Below are positions 34,550 to 44,777 of a DNA stretch of 64,000 nt, in pieces (position 1 is the stretch's first letter; every line of letters begins with the position of its first letter). Source of the DNA: Linderina pennispora (Eukaryota; Kickxellomycota; Kickxellomycetes; Kickxellales; Kickxellaceae); the NCBI RefSeq assembly GCF_002104995.1, contig NW_024468251.1, positions 372,001 to 436,000 on the forward strand. Reading direction: 5' to 3'. The notes beneath the pieces are model-generated. The model searched no databases. It was not told the DNA's origin and saw only the letters and a list, made by a program, of their open reading frames with translations. Made by a program: the position numbers and the translations under genes.

Positions 34550-34622
34550 TGTTGAAGTTGGTTGGGTACTGAGGAGTTGCTGGTTGGTGGTGGTGGAAGA
34601 CGAGTTGGCGGGGGTGTCTTGC

Positions 34623-34630
34623 CTTTTATA
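34623..34630 (-). promoter_or_regulatory. TATA box of the orphan signal-peptide locus
   Basis: TATAAAAG on the minus strand, 74 bases before the ATG. Confidence 0.45.
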
Positions 34631-34899
34631 TGTGGACGGATGACTGCCATGCCCAAGCAGCAGATATGCATTCTCGCTGAATACCGATTGTGCCAATTAT
34701 ATGCATTTATAAAATTGGGTATAGTCCTTGAAAACACTTACCGTAGAAAGGACATGCATGCACTCATATTCACTCCCAATAGCGTGGGCTGCGATTGCCG
34801 CAATAAGTGCTGGGAGCATGCCATTTCGGATATCAGCACATGTTCTTATACCACTACAAAGGGAAATCCCAGTCATTTTTGATGTCACGATACGCTGCC

Positions 34900-34923
34900 A
34901 ATTGGTGCAATTGGTGCAATTGG
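34900..34923. repeat. short tandem repeat AATTGGTGC
   Basis: Two full units and a partial third (AATTGG). Confidence 0.7.
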
Positions 34924-35739
34924 GAAATGCAAAGTCGTGTACAAGACAAGGATATCGTCAGTTAATAAGGGATGCCATTCTGTCAATTGCATGTGCAATC
35001 CAGCAATTGTGTGCCACTGCAGGGTGCAATGGTGCATAGATGATTCTGGTGCCTGTATTGAGACTGGAACTCAGCCCGCTGATCATGGCTCTGTGGATCT
35101 GAATCGTCAATTGGTACACCATTTCTCCAATAATGTTTCTACACCAACACTTGCACTGGAATGAAGGCGACCTGGGTATCTGCCAAGAAAATTATCTTCT
35201 TTTTGTTCTGCGCCGTATAGTCGCACAAGTAGTTCAACGATAACAAAATTGCTGGATTTCTCATCACTTTAGATATAGCCAGACCATATATGACAATTCT
35301 CTGACAACGGATACTACTACCAGATACTACAGGTGATGCGCCAATAGCCACCACAAATCCGTAATCATATCGACAATTCAGCATCCACCAGTTGCTGATT
35401 TCTGAAAGCTGTTCGCAATGCTGATGGACGAGTAGTTGCTTTCCCGCTATGCAACCGGCCTGATGCTGGCATCGTAGCCGTGGCAAATGCTGGACATTCG
35501 CATATCTGCAAAACCTTGCTCACAATAAATGGTAGCAAGGGCACATACCATATTCTTTCCTACTTCATTACTATTCACTTGTCTATTTTTCTGCCAGTTT
35601 TCATACCAGCCTTCTGCCATGCCTTCACATGCCCAAAGCTTGCCTAAAACCTGCACACCTCCATGCTAGAAAGGACTGTTGACTTTTGCATTTTGTGAGC
35701 TCTAGTTGATAGGCAAGTTATGAAACAATTAGGTCATGC

Positions 35740-37402
35740 TCCACGTCTGTATGTGCCCGAGACACTTCACTTGTGCCGCCATTGGAGAGAAATTCCTACC
35801 AAAACCTGTATGGAAATACCTTCTGGCGCAGTGATCCGAACCCTTCTGCCTGCACCAACAATAGCTACAACCGATACTCACTGGTAGATTTTTACGGCAG
35901 TTCATCATGGAAGTACTCCATACGCCATAACATTAACGGTTTACTAGAGCGGCATTGTGGTATACTATTGCTTAAAAGACCCAGTCCCTCTAGAACCCCC
36001 CATGTGCCTACCGAAATACCTGTCGGCCACTGCGGCGCTGATCGACTTTCCCCTTTCTGTGGATAGTGACAATGTGAGCCCTTGTCGTGAATTCCCCATT
36101 TCCAAATTCCTCTGTAGCGATATATCCAGCTGCTCTCAGGATAGCTCCGAGGCTTGTTTCTTGCGCAACTTCAGCTGCAGTACGTGGTCAGAAATGTAGA
36201 ATGCAGTGCTTTCTACCTGCAGCTCTGTCAAAATTGTGCGCCTTGGCGTTTGCATCTGTATCCACACACTCAGATGAGATCGAGATCAAGACTATTTGGC
36301 GTAGCGCCCCATCCCAAAACACCTTAGCGTCAGAAGCTCCTCTCATAAAGTATTTGCAATGGTGACTACAAGCGACGATGGTATCCCTATTGTGTATCCT
36401 CACATATGGCCATTGAGGCTACGCTATCGCATTGAGAATCCAGTGGATACAACTGAACCTGATCCACTGCCTGGCACTCCGCTCCTTGCTCTCAAAAGAT
36501 TGGTGATCGTATGCAGGTATCGATTCAATAACGATGTCCTTTCAAGGGAATGACCCTTCACTGGAGGCTCAGTACATGCAGCTACGCTCTCGAACGGCTT
36601 CGGCCCTGCGTGAGTGTGGCATTCTTCGTAGAGCTCGACTTTCTGGACTCCAACAACTCGGAATGGATATATCAGACTGTAGAGTTAGTGGCAGGATTCA
36701 GCGCTGTGCGGGTTTTTGTGAGGTGCCAGAGTGCCTATTCACTATTGATCCTGGAGCAAGAGTTCTGAAAGCTAGTAAGCATGGGGAAATCTAGTACCAT
36801 TTCTGTACCTATTGGTCTCATCAGTCAGAATATTGAGATCCTGGACATGCCAAATATCTACTTCACACTTCACCAGCTATTTCGAGTGTCCAAGCACCTA
36901 CCATACCTCAAGCAGCTGAAACCTGATATCGATCTGACAGATATACTGCATGCTAATGGTGGTATCCATAGAGGATGTCATGATGTATGCCATACTCGTA
37001 GGGAACAAGTAGAGGAACCAAGGCGGATAGCGGTCTATTTATTTTGTGGCCACACAAATGTTATGAGCTCATCAGCCCCATGTTCGGCCATCTGGATGGG
37101 AGTTGCTCGGATATGGATATTGCCAAACGACTGGATATTCAGTGATATTCTCTGTTTACAAGGCTGGCTGGTATGGAAGTGACATGGGATAACTGAGTAG
37201 ATGGATGTGTGCAAAACAGCAGCTATTCCTTTGGCACTCTGCCCAGCTATCCGATATGGGAAAACATATATACCAGCAACTAAATCCTCACACTTCCCTT
37301 GATCAAGCCTGGTGGTCAAGTGCTGACCTCACGGCGATTGCATGGACAAACCACCACCAAGAGTTTACTCGTCGTCTTGAAGTTGCAGCATCTGCCGCTT
37401 AG
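35740..37402 (+). pseudogene. degraded F-box/LRR-like family protein
   Basis: Coding-like fragments in all three forward frames keep a sensible order: an F-box-adjacent piece (ETLHLCRHWREI), LYGNTFWRSDPNPSACTNN and FYGSSSWKYSIRHNINGLLE (35.76-35.95 kb), HIWPLRLRYRIEN and LLALKRLVIVCRYRFNNDVL (36.39-36.54 kb), VPIGLISQNIEILDMPNIYF (about 36.80-36.86 kb) and a C-terminal piece ending TRRLEVAASAA at 37402. The style matches, from memory, a large uncharacterised family of F-box- and LRR-like proteins in Kickxellomycotina. There are more frame changes here (at least eight in 1.6 kb) plus stops, so I call it a pseudogene; the assembly error rate in this window means a living gene cannot be excluded. 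Confidence 0.4.
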
Positions 37403-38132
37403 TCTACGTTCCATTTATTATTCCCATAGATTATTAACCCACGCACAGCCCACAGATAGTGTGTGATTAAGCATATTTTTACTGAAAGTATGAAGTAAGC
37501 GATGACGAATGTACGTGAAAAGCAGGTTCAATTACATAATCTATTGATGTCTAGAAGTTGCTGACAAATTTGAAGTGTATATCCTTGATTTCTTGCAGCA
37601 ATTGTAGCCCCGACATGGAGCCGCGTAGCTCGCCTTGCGGGCTTGCAGTAAGAGCAATGGTTTCCTTTTTGATTTCTTGCAGCCAATTTCAGTGGATATA
37701 CTCTACTGCGGCCGGTGTGCATGCACAGCTTGATGGAGTATTATGCTATCATGAGTGCCTGCACGCTGCCCCCTTGAATATGTTTCATGCTAGAAATCAA
37801 GAGCTGCAACGAGGATAATGGCCATATCATTCTATCGAACGTTCCTAGAGATTATTTTTACACATTTTGTCCCTAGAGATGTGATTAGAAACCTAAAAAT
37901 ACCTTGTCAATGGCTGTTCTCCTGAAGAAACAAGAATATGCACAGAAACCTCTGCGGAGAATGTTGCCCAGACTTGCTGTCCACAATAGTTGAGATAGTG
38001 CGTATAAAATGGAGAAAGCGCCTTTGTTCGCCGGAAATGCTAACAAAAAAAGCACTCTCCCTTTCTCTTCCCATCTCTTTTTTTCATTACTATTCGAGTT
38101 CAGGGACACTATTAGGTCTTCCCCAAGCAACC
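37403..38132. other. intergenic with promoter of the YGQPQ gene
   Basis: AT-rich spacer. A TATA box is at 38003-38010, followed by a CT-rich leader. No gene seen. Confidence 0.4.
38003..38010 (+). promoter_or_regulatory. TATA box of the YGQPQ-repeat gene
   Basis: TATAAAAT lies 123 bases before the ATG at 38133. Confidence 0.45.
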
Positions 38133-38577
38133 ATGAATTTCAACAAGCTGAAGGACGTTGCCTCGGGCGCTTACAAGCAGTACAGCCAAGAAAAGTCCAA
38201 GAATAACAATACCCAGCACCAAGACTACAGCCATGGAAGCAGCGGGTATCCTCCCCAGGATCCGTACGGCAACCAGGGCCAGCATGGCGGCTACAGCCAG
38301 TCGTCGCATGGTCAAGCTGGGCCAAACAGCTACCCGAGCCATGACCCATATGGCCAGCCCCAGCAGAATGCATACGGACAGCCTCAGCAGAATGCATATG
38401 GACAGCCTCAGCATGGAGGGTATGGTCAACCTCAGCATGGAGGGTATGGTCAACCCCAGCATGGAGGGTATGGTCAACCTCAGCAGAGTGGATACGGACA
38501 ACCCCAGCAGGGTGGATATGGCCAGCCCCAGAACTACAACAGCGATCCCTATGGAAACAGCGGCCCATATGGCCATA

Positions 38578-38615
<38 letters not shown>

Positions 38616-39047
38616 GGACCGTATGGTGATCATAGCTCATCAAACAACCATGAGACTGCTCAAAAGTCGTCTGGTGTAAAGGTTGGTGGTGTTGATGTCG
38701 CTGCTGCTGCCACCCTTGCATCGGGTCTTCTGGGGAAGAAGAGCGGTAGCTCCCATGGCTCATCGTCTGGCGGCAAGATTGGCGGTGTGGATATCGGCAC
38801 TGCCACCAAGGTTGCATCTGGCCTCTTGGGGAAGAAGAGTGACAACTCCCATGGCTCGTCGTCTGGCGGCAAGATTGGTGGTGTTGATATCGGCACTGCT
38901 GCCAAAGTTGCATCGGGGTTTCTGGGGAAGAAGAGCGGTGACTCGCACGGGAGCTCAAACAAGTCTTCCAGTGGCATTAACATTGGCGCTGCAACCAGTC
39001 TGGCATCAAGCTTCTTTGGAAAGAAGGACAAGTCTGGTGGCCACTAA
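38133..39047 (+). CDS. low-complexity YGQPQ-repeat protein with C-terminal GGVDIGTA modules
   Basis: 304 residues with no frameshift. N-terminus [19 protein letters not shown] resembles small fungal disordered or membrane-associating proteins. The middle (about residues 45-145) is a prion-like run of YGQPQ(Q/H)xG repeats (roughly ten), followed by 11 consecutive glutamines. The C-terminal half has a 34-residue module in about four variants: GG(K/V)xGGVD(I/V)..A...ASG(L/F)LGKKSG(S/D), followed by a Ser/His linker. The modules combine a short hydrophobic/alanine segment with LGKK. No enzyme domain is visible. Composition favours a self-associating protein, but location and function are unknown. 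The DNA is repetitive at both parts, so copy number may vary between strains. Confidence 0.7.
38580..38612 (+). repeat. (CAG)11 microsatellite encoding polyglutamine
   Basis: Eleven CAG codons in frame within the YGQPQ protein. Confidence 0.9.
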
Positions 39048-39097
39048 AGTATAGCATTTTGCTCATTAGTACCGTTTCTCCAATAGTACGCTAAAAA

Positions 39098-41384
39098 CTA
39101 CTCCTGCGGACTGGTCTTGATCCAGCCGCGAACAGCGTTCCACAGCTCATCCTTGACTACCTCCTCCTCGATCGTGGCCGGCGTCGGAATCGGGCACACG
39201 TCGGGCGAGTTGCCATCCATAGCGAGCTTGCTGATCATCGACCGGATCATCTTGCGCAGGACCTTGCCACTGCGGGTTTTGGGCAAACGCTCAACGAAAA
39301 TAACGTTGTGCGGGTAGAGCGATGCGAATGGGCCGACGCGCTGGCGGATCTCCCTGACCAGGTCGTTCTTGATCTCGTCCAGCGTATGGTCTAGGCGGTG
39401 GTGCTTGAGCACGGTAATGACCACCGGCACGCTTCCCTTGATCGAATGCGGGGCGCGCAACCACGCACGTCTCGGCGACCTCATTGTGCTCGACAATCAC
39501 CTCCTCCAGCGAGCTGGTGGAGATGCGGTGGGCAGCCACGTTGATGATGTCATCGGCACGCGACAGAATGTGCACGTATCCGTCCTGGTCGATCATGCCG
39601 GTATCGCCAGTGTCGTAGTATCCGGGGAATCGCTTGAAGTAGGCGCTGAAAAAGCGCTCCTCGTCGTTCCATAGCGTGTTCATGATGCCGGGGGGCAGCG
39701 GCAGCTTCAGCACGATGTTTCCAATTTCTCCGCGCGTAGCCTCCTCTGGACTGTGGTCGATTTCGGTGTCTTCGTCGAACTCATCCTTGATTCTGAGTAC
39801 GCGCAGGTCAACACCCTGGACGGGCATGCCTGCACTACCGTACTTGATCGGCGGAATCTCGCTGCCGTTCTCGGACAGGCCGACCTGAATTCCGACCAGG
39901 GGAGAACCCGTCTCTGTCTGCCACCAGTTGTCTGAAGCCACGTTGTTTACAGGACCTACAATTTCGTGAACCGCCTTGCCAGTGTCGTCAACACCAGTGA
40001 TATGCCTGACCCACCAGCGGTGGATCTCTGGCAGGCACCGTTCGCCAGCAAGGAACATCGCCTTAACGTGCGACAGGTTATACTTTTTGCGATATTCTGC
40101 GTGCGGGTCTTCGCGGCGCAGGATCATCATGGCCGTAGGCGCTGTAAAGAATGTGTTGACCTTGTGCTGGTCGAGTACGCGGTAGAAAGCGCTGGGATCG
40201 GGTGTGCCGACAGGCTTGCCTTCGAATAGAACGGTTGTGCTTCCATTGATCAGCGGGCCGTAGCAGATATAGGAGTGGCCCAGGATCCAGCCCAGATCAC
40301 TGGCAGACCAGTATACCTTGCCAGGTGCGCACGCATACATGCGCTCCATCGTGTACTTCAGAACAACAGCATGGCTGCCGCTGGGACGCACCACGCCCTT
40401 GGGCTGGCCGGTGGTCCCGCTGGTGTACAGAATATACAAAGGGTCGTCCGAGCTCACAGTCTCGAATCCATGGTACAGCTCGTTGTCTTCAATTGCGTCG
40501 ACCGCCTCTGCCCACGACACCTCGCCCTCGTTGAGAGGCACCACCAGCTGTGGGCGCTGCAGCACAACAACCTTTGCCGGCTTCGACCTGCAGACCTCCA
40601 AAGCGCCATCCAACAGCGGCTTGTACGGCACAATCTTGTCCTTGTTCTCGACGCCACAGGAGCTGGCCAGAATGACCTTTGGCTGGCAGTCCTCGATGCG
40701 CTTGGCCAGCTCGTTTGACGCAAACCCGCCGAACACCACTGAATGAATGGCGCCCAGGCGGGCGCATGCCAGCATGGCGACGATTGCCTCAGGCACCGCG
40801 CCCATGTAAATCAACACACGATCGCCCTTGCTGACTCCGCTGCGCCGAAGCATGGTTGCCGCTTGCTTGACGCGCTCCAGCAGCTGCCCGTACGTGTACT
40901 TGCGCACCGAGCCGGTGACCGGCGAGTCGTAGATGAGCGCAGTCTGGTCGGCGCGGCCGGACTGCACATGGCGGTCCAGCGCATTGTAGCACACGTTGAG
41001 TTTGCCGTCGGGGAACCACGACACCTTGTGCGGCTTGGATGGGTCTGGAGTCACCATCGCCCTTGTCGGCTGCTCAATCCAGTCGATTTCCTTGGCTGCC
41101 TCCATCCAGAACTCCTCGGGGTGGGTCAGCGAGTACTGCTGGATCTCCTCCTGCTTGTACACGGTCAGCGAGGCTGACCGGCTTGTTGTAAAGTGCCTTG
41201 AGTTGAATACCGACGGCTGTATCTTGGCAGTTGCCAGACCACACGGCGTTGCAGCACGGGCATTGCGGACGGCTGAGAGCTGACGAGCGCCAGATGGCAC
41301 TGCAGCAGCGGGGCTCCGAATAGCCGATACGGCTGGGCGTCGGCTGGATACCAGCGCAGTCCTCGCAAGAGTATATCGATTCAT
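39098..41384 (-). CDS. mitochondrial acetyl/propionyl-CoA synthetase-like enzyme (ACSS3/PrpE type), copy 2
   Basis: AMP-forming short-chain acyl-CoA ligase. The N-terminal 75 residues are Arg/Ser/Ala-rich and almost free of acids (MNRYTLARTALVSSRRPAVS), followed by HFTTSRSASLTVYK, a mitochondrial targeting presequence. The catalytic core follows: WMEAAKEIDWIEQPTRAMV, GDRVLIYMGAVPEAIVAMLA, P-loop YTSGTTGQPKGVVRP, DLGWILGHSYICYGP, YDTGDTGMIDQDGYVHILSR and the C-terminal TRSGKVLRK lysine motif. One frameshift near 39440 (one extra C in a CCCC run, repairing to ARPHSIKGSVP) separates the last 110 residues. It is a clear paralogue of the gene at 8.7-10.8 kb. It converges on the YGQPQ gene with about 50 bases between the stops. 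Confidence 0.92.
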
Positions 41385-41919
41385 TACGTGCTGATAGACT
41401 AAAAAAAACTGGACTTGAAGAGTAATAAAGTGAGGCGCTTGTTTGTTGTCAGGAGAAATCAGAGCGCTCTTGGGAGAGAGAAGCCGAGGGTATTTATACC
41501 ACGCTCCATTGTCTGGGATTCGGTGGGAGCTGGTGGGAAAAATACTGCAGAGGGATTGCGCCTTATCTTTTGGAACAAACTCCTGTCAATGCAGCGACAT
41601 AGGGTAGCCTGCCCCTTCCCCTGACGTGGCCACGAAACCTCGCTCAATTGCCGAGGCAGCAGACGACAATGGCGGTTTGCGGTCATGTGCTGCACCGTCA
41701 ATCCTGCCCTCTGGCGAACAGTCACAGCGTGCCTTATCCACGCTTGTGCGACAGGGACCATGCGCTCCCGCCCAAAAAGGCCAGCGCTAATTAAGCAAAG
41801 GCAATCAGCAGAATGGTGATTTTTCTTCAGATTCTTGTAGCAGCTGGAGTAATGGAAAAGAAGGCTATTGGAAACATTGCTAATAGGGATATTTTGTAAA
41901 ACACAGCGCGAGACGCATC
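41385..41919. other. intergenic
   Basis: Promoter of copy 2 (minus strand, towards lower coordinates) and 3' flank of the small HSP. No supported gene. Confidence 0.4.
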
Positions 41920-42702
41920 TTAGGCGCGCGGAATCCGGATGACCAGCACCTCGGCCTCGAACTCGACGCGGGCCTCCTTCAGCTTCGTCTTGGGCGGCAC
42001 AGCAAAGCCCTTGCAGAACGACACGTGCTCGCCGCGAGTGCACGAGCACGAGTGCTCGACGTGCTCCGGCCACATCCCGCAGTGCGAGTGGAAGACGCCC
42101 TCGCCATGGACAACGATCTTGCCCTCGACCACATCGACAAAGACCTTGGACTTGTCGGCGCCAGGCAGGTAGGCGTGCAGCTGCCAGATCTTGTCGGCCG
42201 TGTAGTCCTTCATGGTCGGGCACCACTCGGACTCGACGATCGCGTACTTGTCGATGACCTTGTAGCACGGGTAGATGCGCCAGGTGGTCGGCTCCGGCTT
42301 GGGCGCCGGCTTGGGCGGGGGCGGCGCTGGCTTGCAGCAGTGGCAGTCGTGGTGGTGGTGGCAGCAGCACGAGTGGCATGACGAGTGGCAGCTGTGGCCG
42401 TGCGACCCCTTGCACTCCACCTTCTTGACCTCAACCTTCTTCTCCTCCTTCTTCTCCTCGACCTTCACCGTGACCTTGACCTCCTCCTTCTTCTCCTCCT
42501 TCTTGCACTCCACCTTCTTCTCCTCCTTGCCCTTGCACTCCACGCGCACCTTGGTCAGCTTGGGGCCCGGGAACGCCGGGTGGTTCGTGTCCCATTTGTG
42601 GAAGATGTCCTCGCCCAGCGGGTGGAAGAACATGTCTGCTGCCTTGTGCAGGCATCCGTCGGCCTTCTTCAGGTCCTTGTCAAAGCTGCTGAACATCGAC
42701 AT
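41920..42702 (-). CDS. small heat-shock protein (HSP20) with Lys/Glu-rich and Cys/His-rich insert
   Basis: 260 residues. The N-terminus (MSMFSSFDKDLKKADG) and the C-terminal alpha-crystallin domain (WRIYPCYKVIDK, IWQLHAYLPGADKSKVFVDV, GKIVVHGEG, CKGFAVPPKTKLKEARVEFE, VLVIRIPRA) identify an HSP20-family chaperone. Between them is an insert: about 60 residues of alternating Lys and Glu with valines (KVTVKVEEKKEEKK), then a Cys/His cluster of about 27 residues (GSHGHSCHSSCHSCCCHHHH, continuing DCHCCKP), then a Pro/Lys linker. The cluster has the density expected of a metal-binding site. The crystallin domain itself has extra cysteines (VFHSHCGMW, HSCSCTRG). I infer a metal-responsive or redox-sensitive chaperone. 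No heat-shock element was found upstream by eye. Confidence 0.75.
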   Translation of the reverse strand: MSMFSSFDKDLKKADGCLHKAADMFFHPLGEDIFHKWDTNHPAFPGPKLTKVRVECKGKEEKKVECKKEEKKEEVKVTVKVEEKKEEKKVEVKKVECKGSHGHSCHSSCHSCCCHHHHDCHCCKPAPPPPKPAPKPEPTTWRIYPCYKVIDKYAIVESEWCPTMKDYTADKIWQLHAYLPGADKSKVFVDVVEGKIVVHGEGVFHSHCGMWPEHVEHSCSCTRGEHVSFCKGFAVPPKTKLKEARVEFEAEVLVIRIPRA

Positions 42703-43376
42703 GGTGGGTTTGTGTATGTGGGTTGTTGCAGCGGGTCGTGGTCGTCACGTTGTACAGGTAATATAGCGGCCGTCTAATTGTCCTTGTAGCGTATGCGGGG
42801 GTGTAGCTGATGCAAATAAATGTCCCAAGAGGTCGTCTATCCTGCAATATCGCGGTTAAAAGAAGCGGCTAGCAGAAAAAGTGTGCGAGTTATCAAAAAA
42901 AAAAATGTTTTCGTGCTGAAGAAGAGAAGAGAACTGCTCGGGTCGCTCGCCTCCCTTTGCTTGCTCCCGGTCTTTATGTGGGTTTTGCGAGTCAGCGGGG
43001 GATAGGGTGCGAGGCGTGTCGTTGTTTTTCTGCTTTTTCCTCTGCTCCGTCCAGGCCAGTCCGCTCTGGGGAGGGGGAGGGCTCCAAGTGTAGTGCGCAG
43101 TATCCCAAGCGTGCGCCCAGCGGACGCCAGCGATATAGTGTTGGTCACGATTTGCATTCCTATTTCTCAGCGCCGGCACTCTCGCTCAGTATAGTGCAGC
43201 TGGAGGTGCATGTCCCACATCCCCAAGGAAAAGAAACATGCGGTGATTCGAGGACCTGACCGGCGCCATGATATTGTGCCATCTTCGTCGCGCTCCCAGT
43301 CGAGCGGGCTCCTCCCCTACGTGCGCGGGGCAGGCAGGTTCTGAGCGCCTGTATTTGGTGGAAAAGCACTGTAAGG
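42703..43376. other. intergenic
   Basis: Promoter of the small HSP (divergent from nothing to its right) and 3' flank of the thioesterase. Contains an A12-type homopolymer near 42895. No gene recognised. Confidence 0.4.
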
Positions 43377-44297
43377 TTAGAGTTTGGATGCAGGCAGCAG
43401 ATCAACAATCGGGTCAACTTCGACGCGTGCCTCCTGTGCTGTGCTGGCAACAAAGGACCCGTCCCTTGAGAACATCTCGCCGACCACTATACCGCGCCCA
43501 TGACTGAGCTGCGGGCACTCGGTCTTGTACAGCAGAAAGTCACCCGGGTCCGCCGGCTTATGGAACCACACATGGTGCCCGATCGAGACCAGTCTGCGCA
43601 ATGTGTCTGGCGCCGGGGCAACGCGCACGCCAAATGGCCGTAATGTGACCCGAGTGAAGAGCAGATCCGAATACGTGACCAGAATGCACTGCTGCGTCTG
43701 CTGCGACCGCAGCCTGTTGTCCGGGCACCGCAGCCACAGGTGCTGCTTGGCAGGTGCAGGCACAGCTATGTCCTCGTCGACCTCCTTGACCCAGATCTCC
43801 GCCGGAAACCCGCCCGGGTAGCCCTGCGGATCCAGCACATAGTGGTTTTCGGATGCAGGGTTGCCACCGGCCACCGGGGGTGTGCCAGGCGCCCCTGCCT
43901 CGGGCGGCACAAAACCAGGCATTTCCTTTTGGTAGGCGTGCTTGCTGGCAACGTTACTGCCGTGGGTTACGAAATTGCAAATCATATGCATGACAGGCTT
44001 GTTGTTCTGGTGGCTGGTGATTACACGCGAGCAGTAGTTTCGCCCTTGACCCAGCGTGACTACCGTGAAATGCACTGGTGCGGAGACGGTTACGCGCCGC
44101 AGGAACTGCGTGTGCAGGGAGTGTGCGATCCAGTCGGCGCCTGTGGTGTGGAATGCGGCTGCCAGGGCCTGGCCCATCAGCTGCCCGCCAAACACAGAGG
44201 GCGCGTGCGGCGGATTCCACAGCTGCCTGCTCTTGAACGACCCGTCGCCAACTTCCTCCAGCTCCAGCAGTGTGTCGATGTCGAGTGGGAGTTCCAT
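43377..44297 (-). CDS. TES1: peroxisomal acyl-CoA thioesterase (TesB/ACOT8 type)
   Basis: Hydrolyses acyl-CoAs to free acid and CoA, supporting peroxisomal beta-oxidation. 306 residues, intact frame. Double-hotdog features: NPPHAPSVFGGQLMGQALAA near the N-terminus, HSLHTQFLRR, VTLGQGRNYCSRVITSHQNN, and the second hotdog with SIGHHVWFHKPADPGDFLLY, SHGRGIVVGEMFSRDG and SFVASTAQEA. The protein ends DLLPASKL, a canonical PTS1 (SKL) signal. The length matches ACOT8/yeast Tes1. It lies 4 kb from the mitochondrial acyl-CoA synthetase, but the genes do not form an operon. Confidence 0.93.
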   Translation of the reverse strand: MELPLDIDTLLELEEVGDGSFKSRQLWNPPHAPSVFGGQLMGQALAAAFHTTGADWIAHSLHTQFLRRVTVSAPVHFTVVTLGQGRNYCSRVITSHQNNKPVMHMICNFVTHGSNVASKHAYQKEMPGFVPPEAGAPGTPPVAGGNPASENHYVLDPQGYPGGFPAEIWVKEVDEDIAVPAPAKQHLWLRCPDNRLRSQQTQQCILVTYSDLLFTRVTLRPFGVRVAPAPDTLRRLVSIGHHVWFHKPADPGDFLLYKTECPQLSHGRGIVVGEMFSRDGSFVASTAQEARVEVDPIVDLLPASKL

Positions 44298-44777
44298 GTG
44301 TGGTTGTATGGCGAGAAAGATGTGCTTGCAAAGGAATGTCTATGGCGTGTCGGAGTTTTGCCCATTCGCGACCAGGCAGGGGGGCTATCATTTATATGCA
44401 ACCAAGGTGGGCTACAGACATCGGCAGGGTGTCCGCTTGGATTCCGGTTCACTACGCAATGCGCGCCATGCATTCTGCTATTTGGCTATTTTGGTTTTTC
44501 AATAGAGGAGTCCAGGCGCCACTGCCTGGCAATGGACCGGGCATAAACGTGCTGCTCTGCAGACCAGTACGCCACAGCTGAGCGGCGCTTCCTGCTGCCC
44601 GCAACGACAACAACCGCCGGCGGCATATCAATCGCTGTGCTGTGCCGGAAACGGAGACATGGTGTGGATTCAAGCGCATTTATGCATCACCCTGTATTGA
44701 AGCCACATCAAGCAGCCCGGCAAAAAATAGTGTGCACTCAAAACATATGATGGTGTTTCTTGGCAAGTTGGAAATGG
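44298..44777. other. intergenic
   Basis: Promoter of the thioesterase and 3' flank of VPS9. No supported feature. Confidence 0.4.

Larger units (their letters stand above)
34550..35739. other. intergenic
   Basis: Apart from the TATA box and the small tandem repeat near 34900, no supported feature. Confidence 0.4.

Noticed and set aside
38340-38540. CRISPR-like regular repeats
   Set aside because: The repeats are in-frame YGQPQ codons of a protein, with no spacers.
41459-42415. 318-codon open frame overlapping the small HSP on the same strand
   Set aside because: Arg/Leu/Pro-rich shadow of the HSP frame without domains; the alpha-crystallin frame explains the sequence.
42703-42960. Heat-shock elements upstream of the small HSP
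   Set aside because: GAA and TTC triplets occur but not with the regular nGAAnnTTCn spacing.
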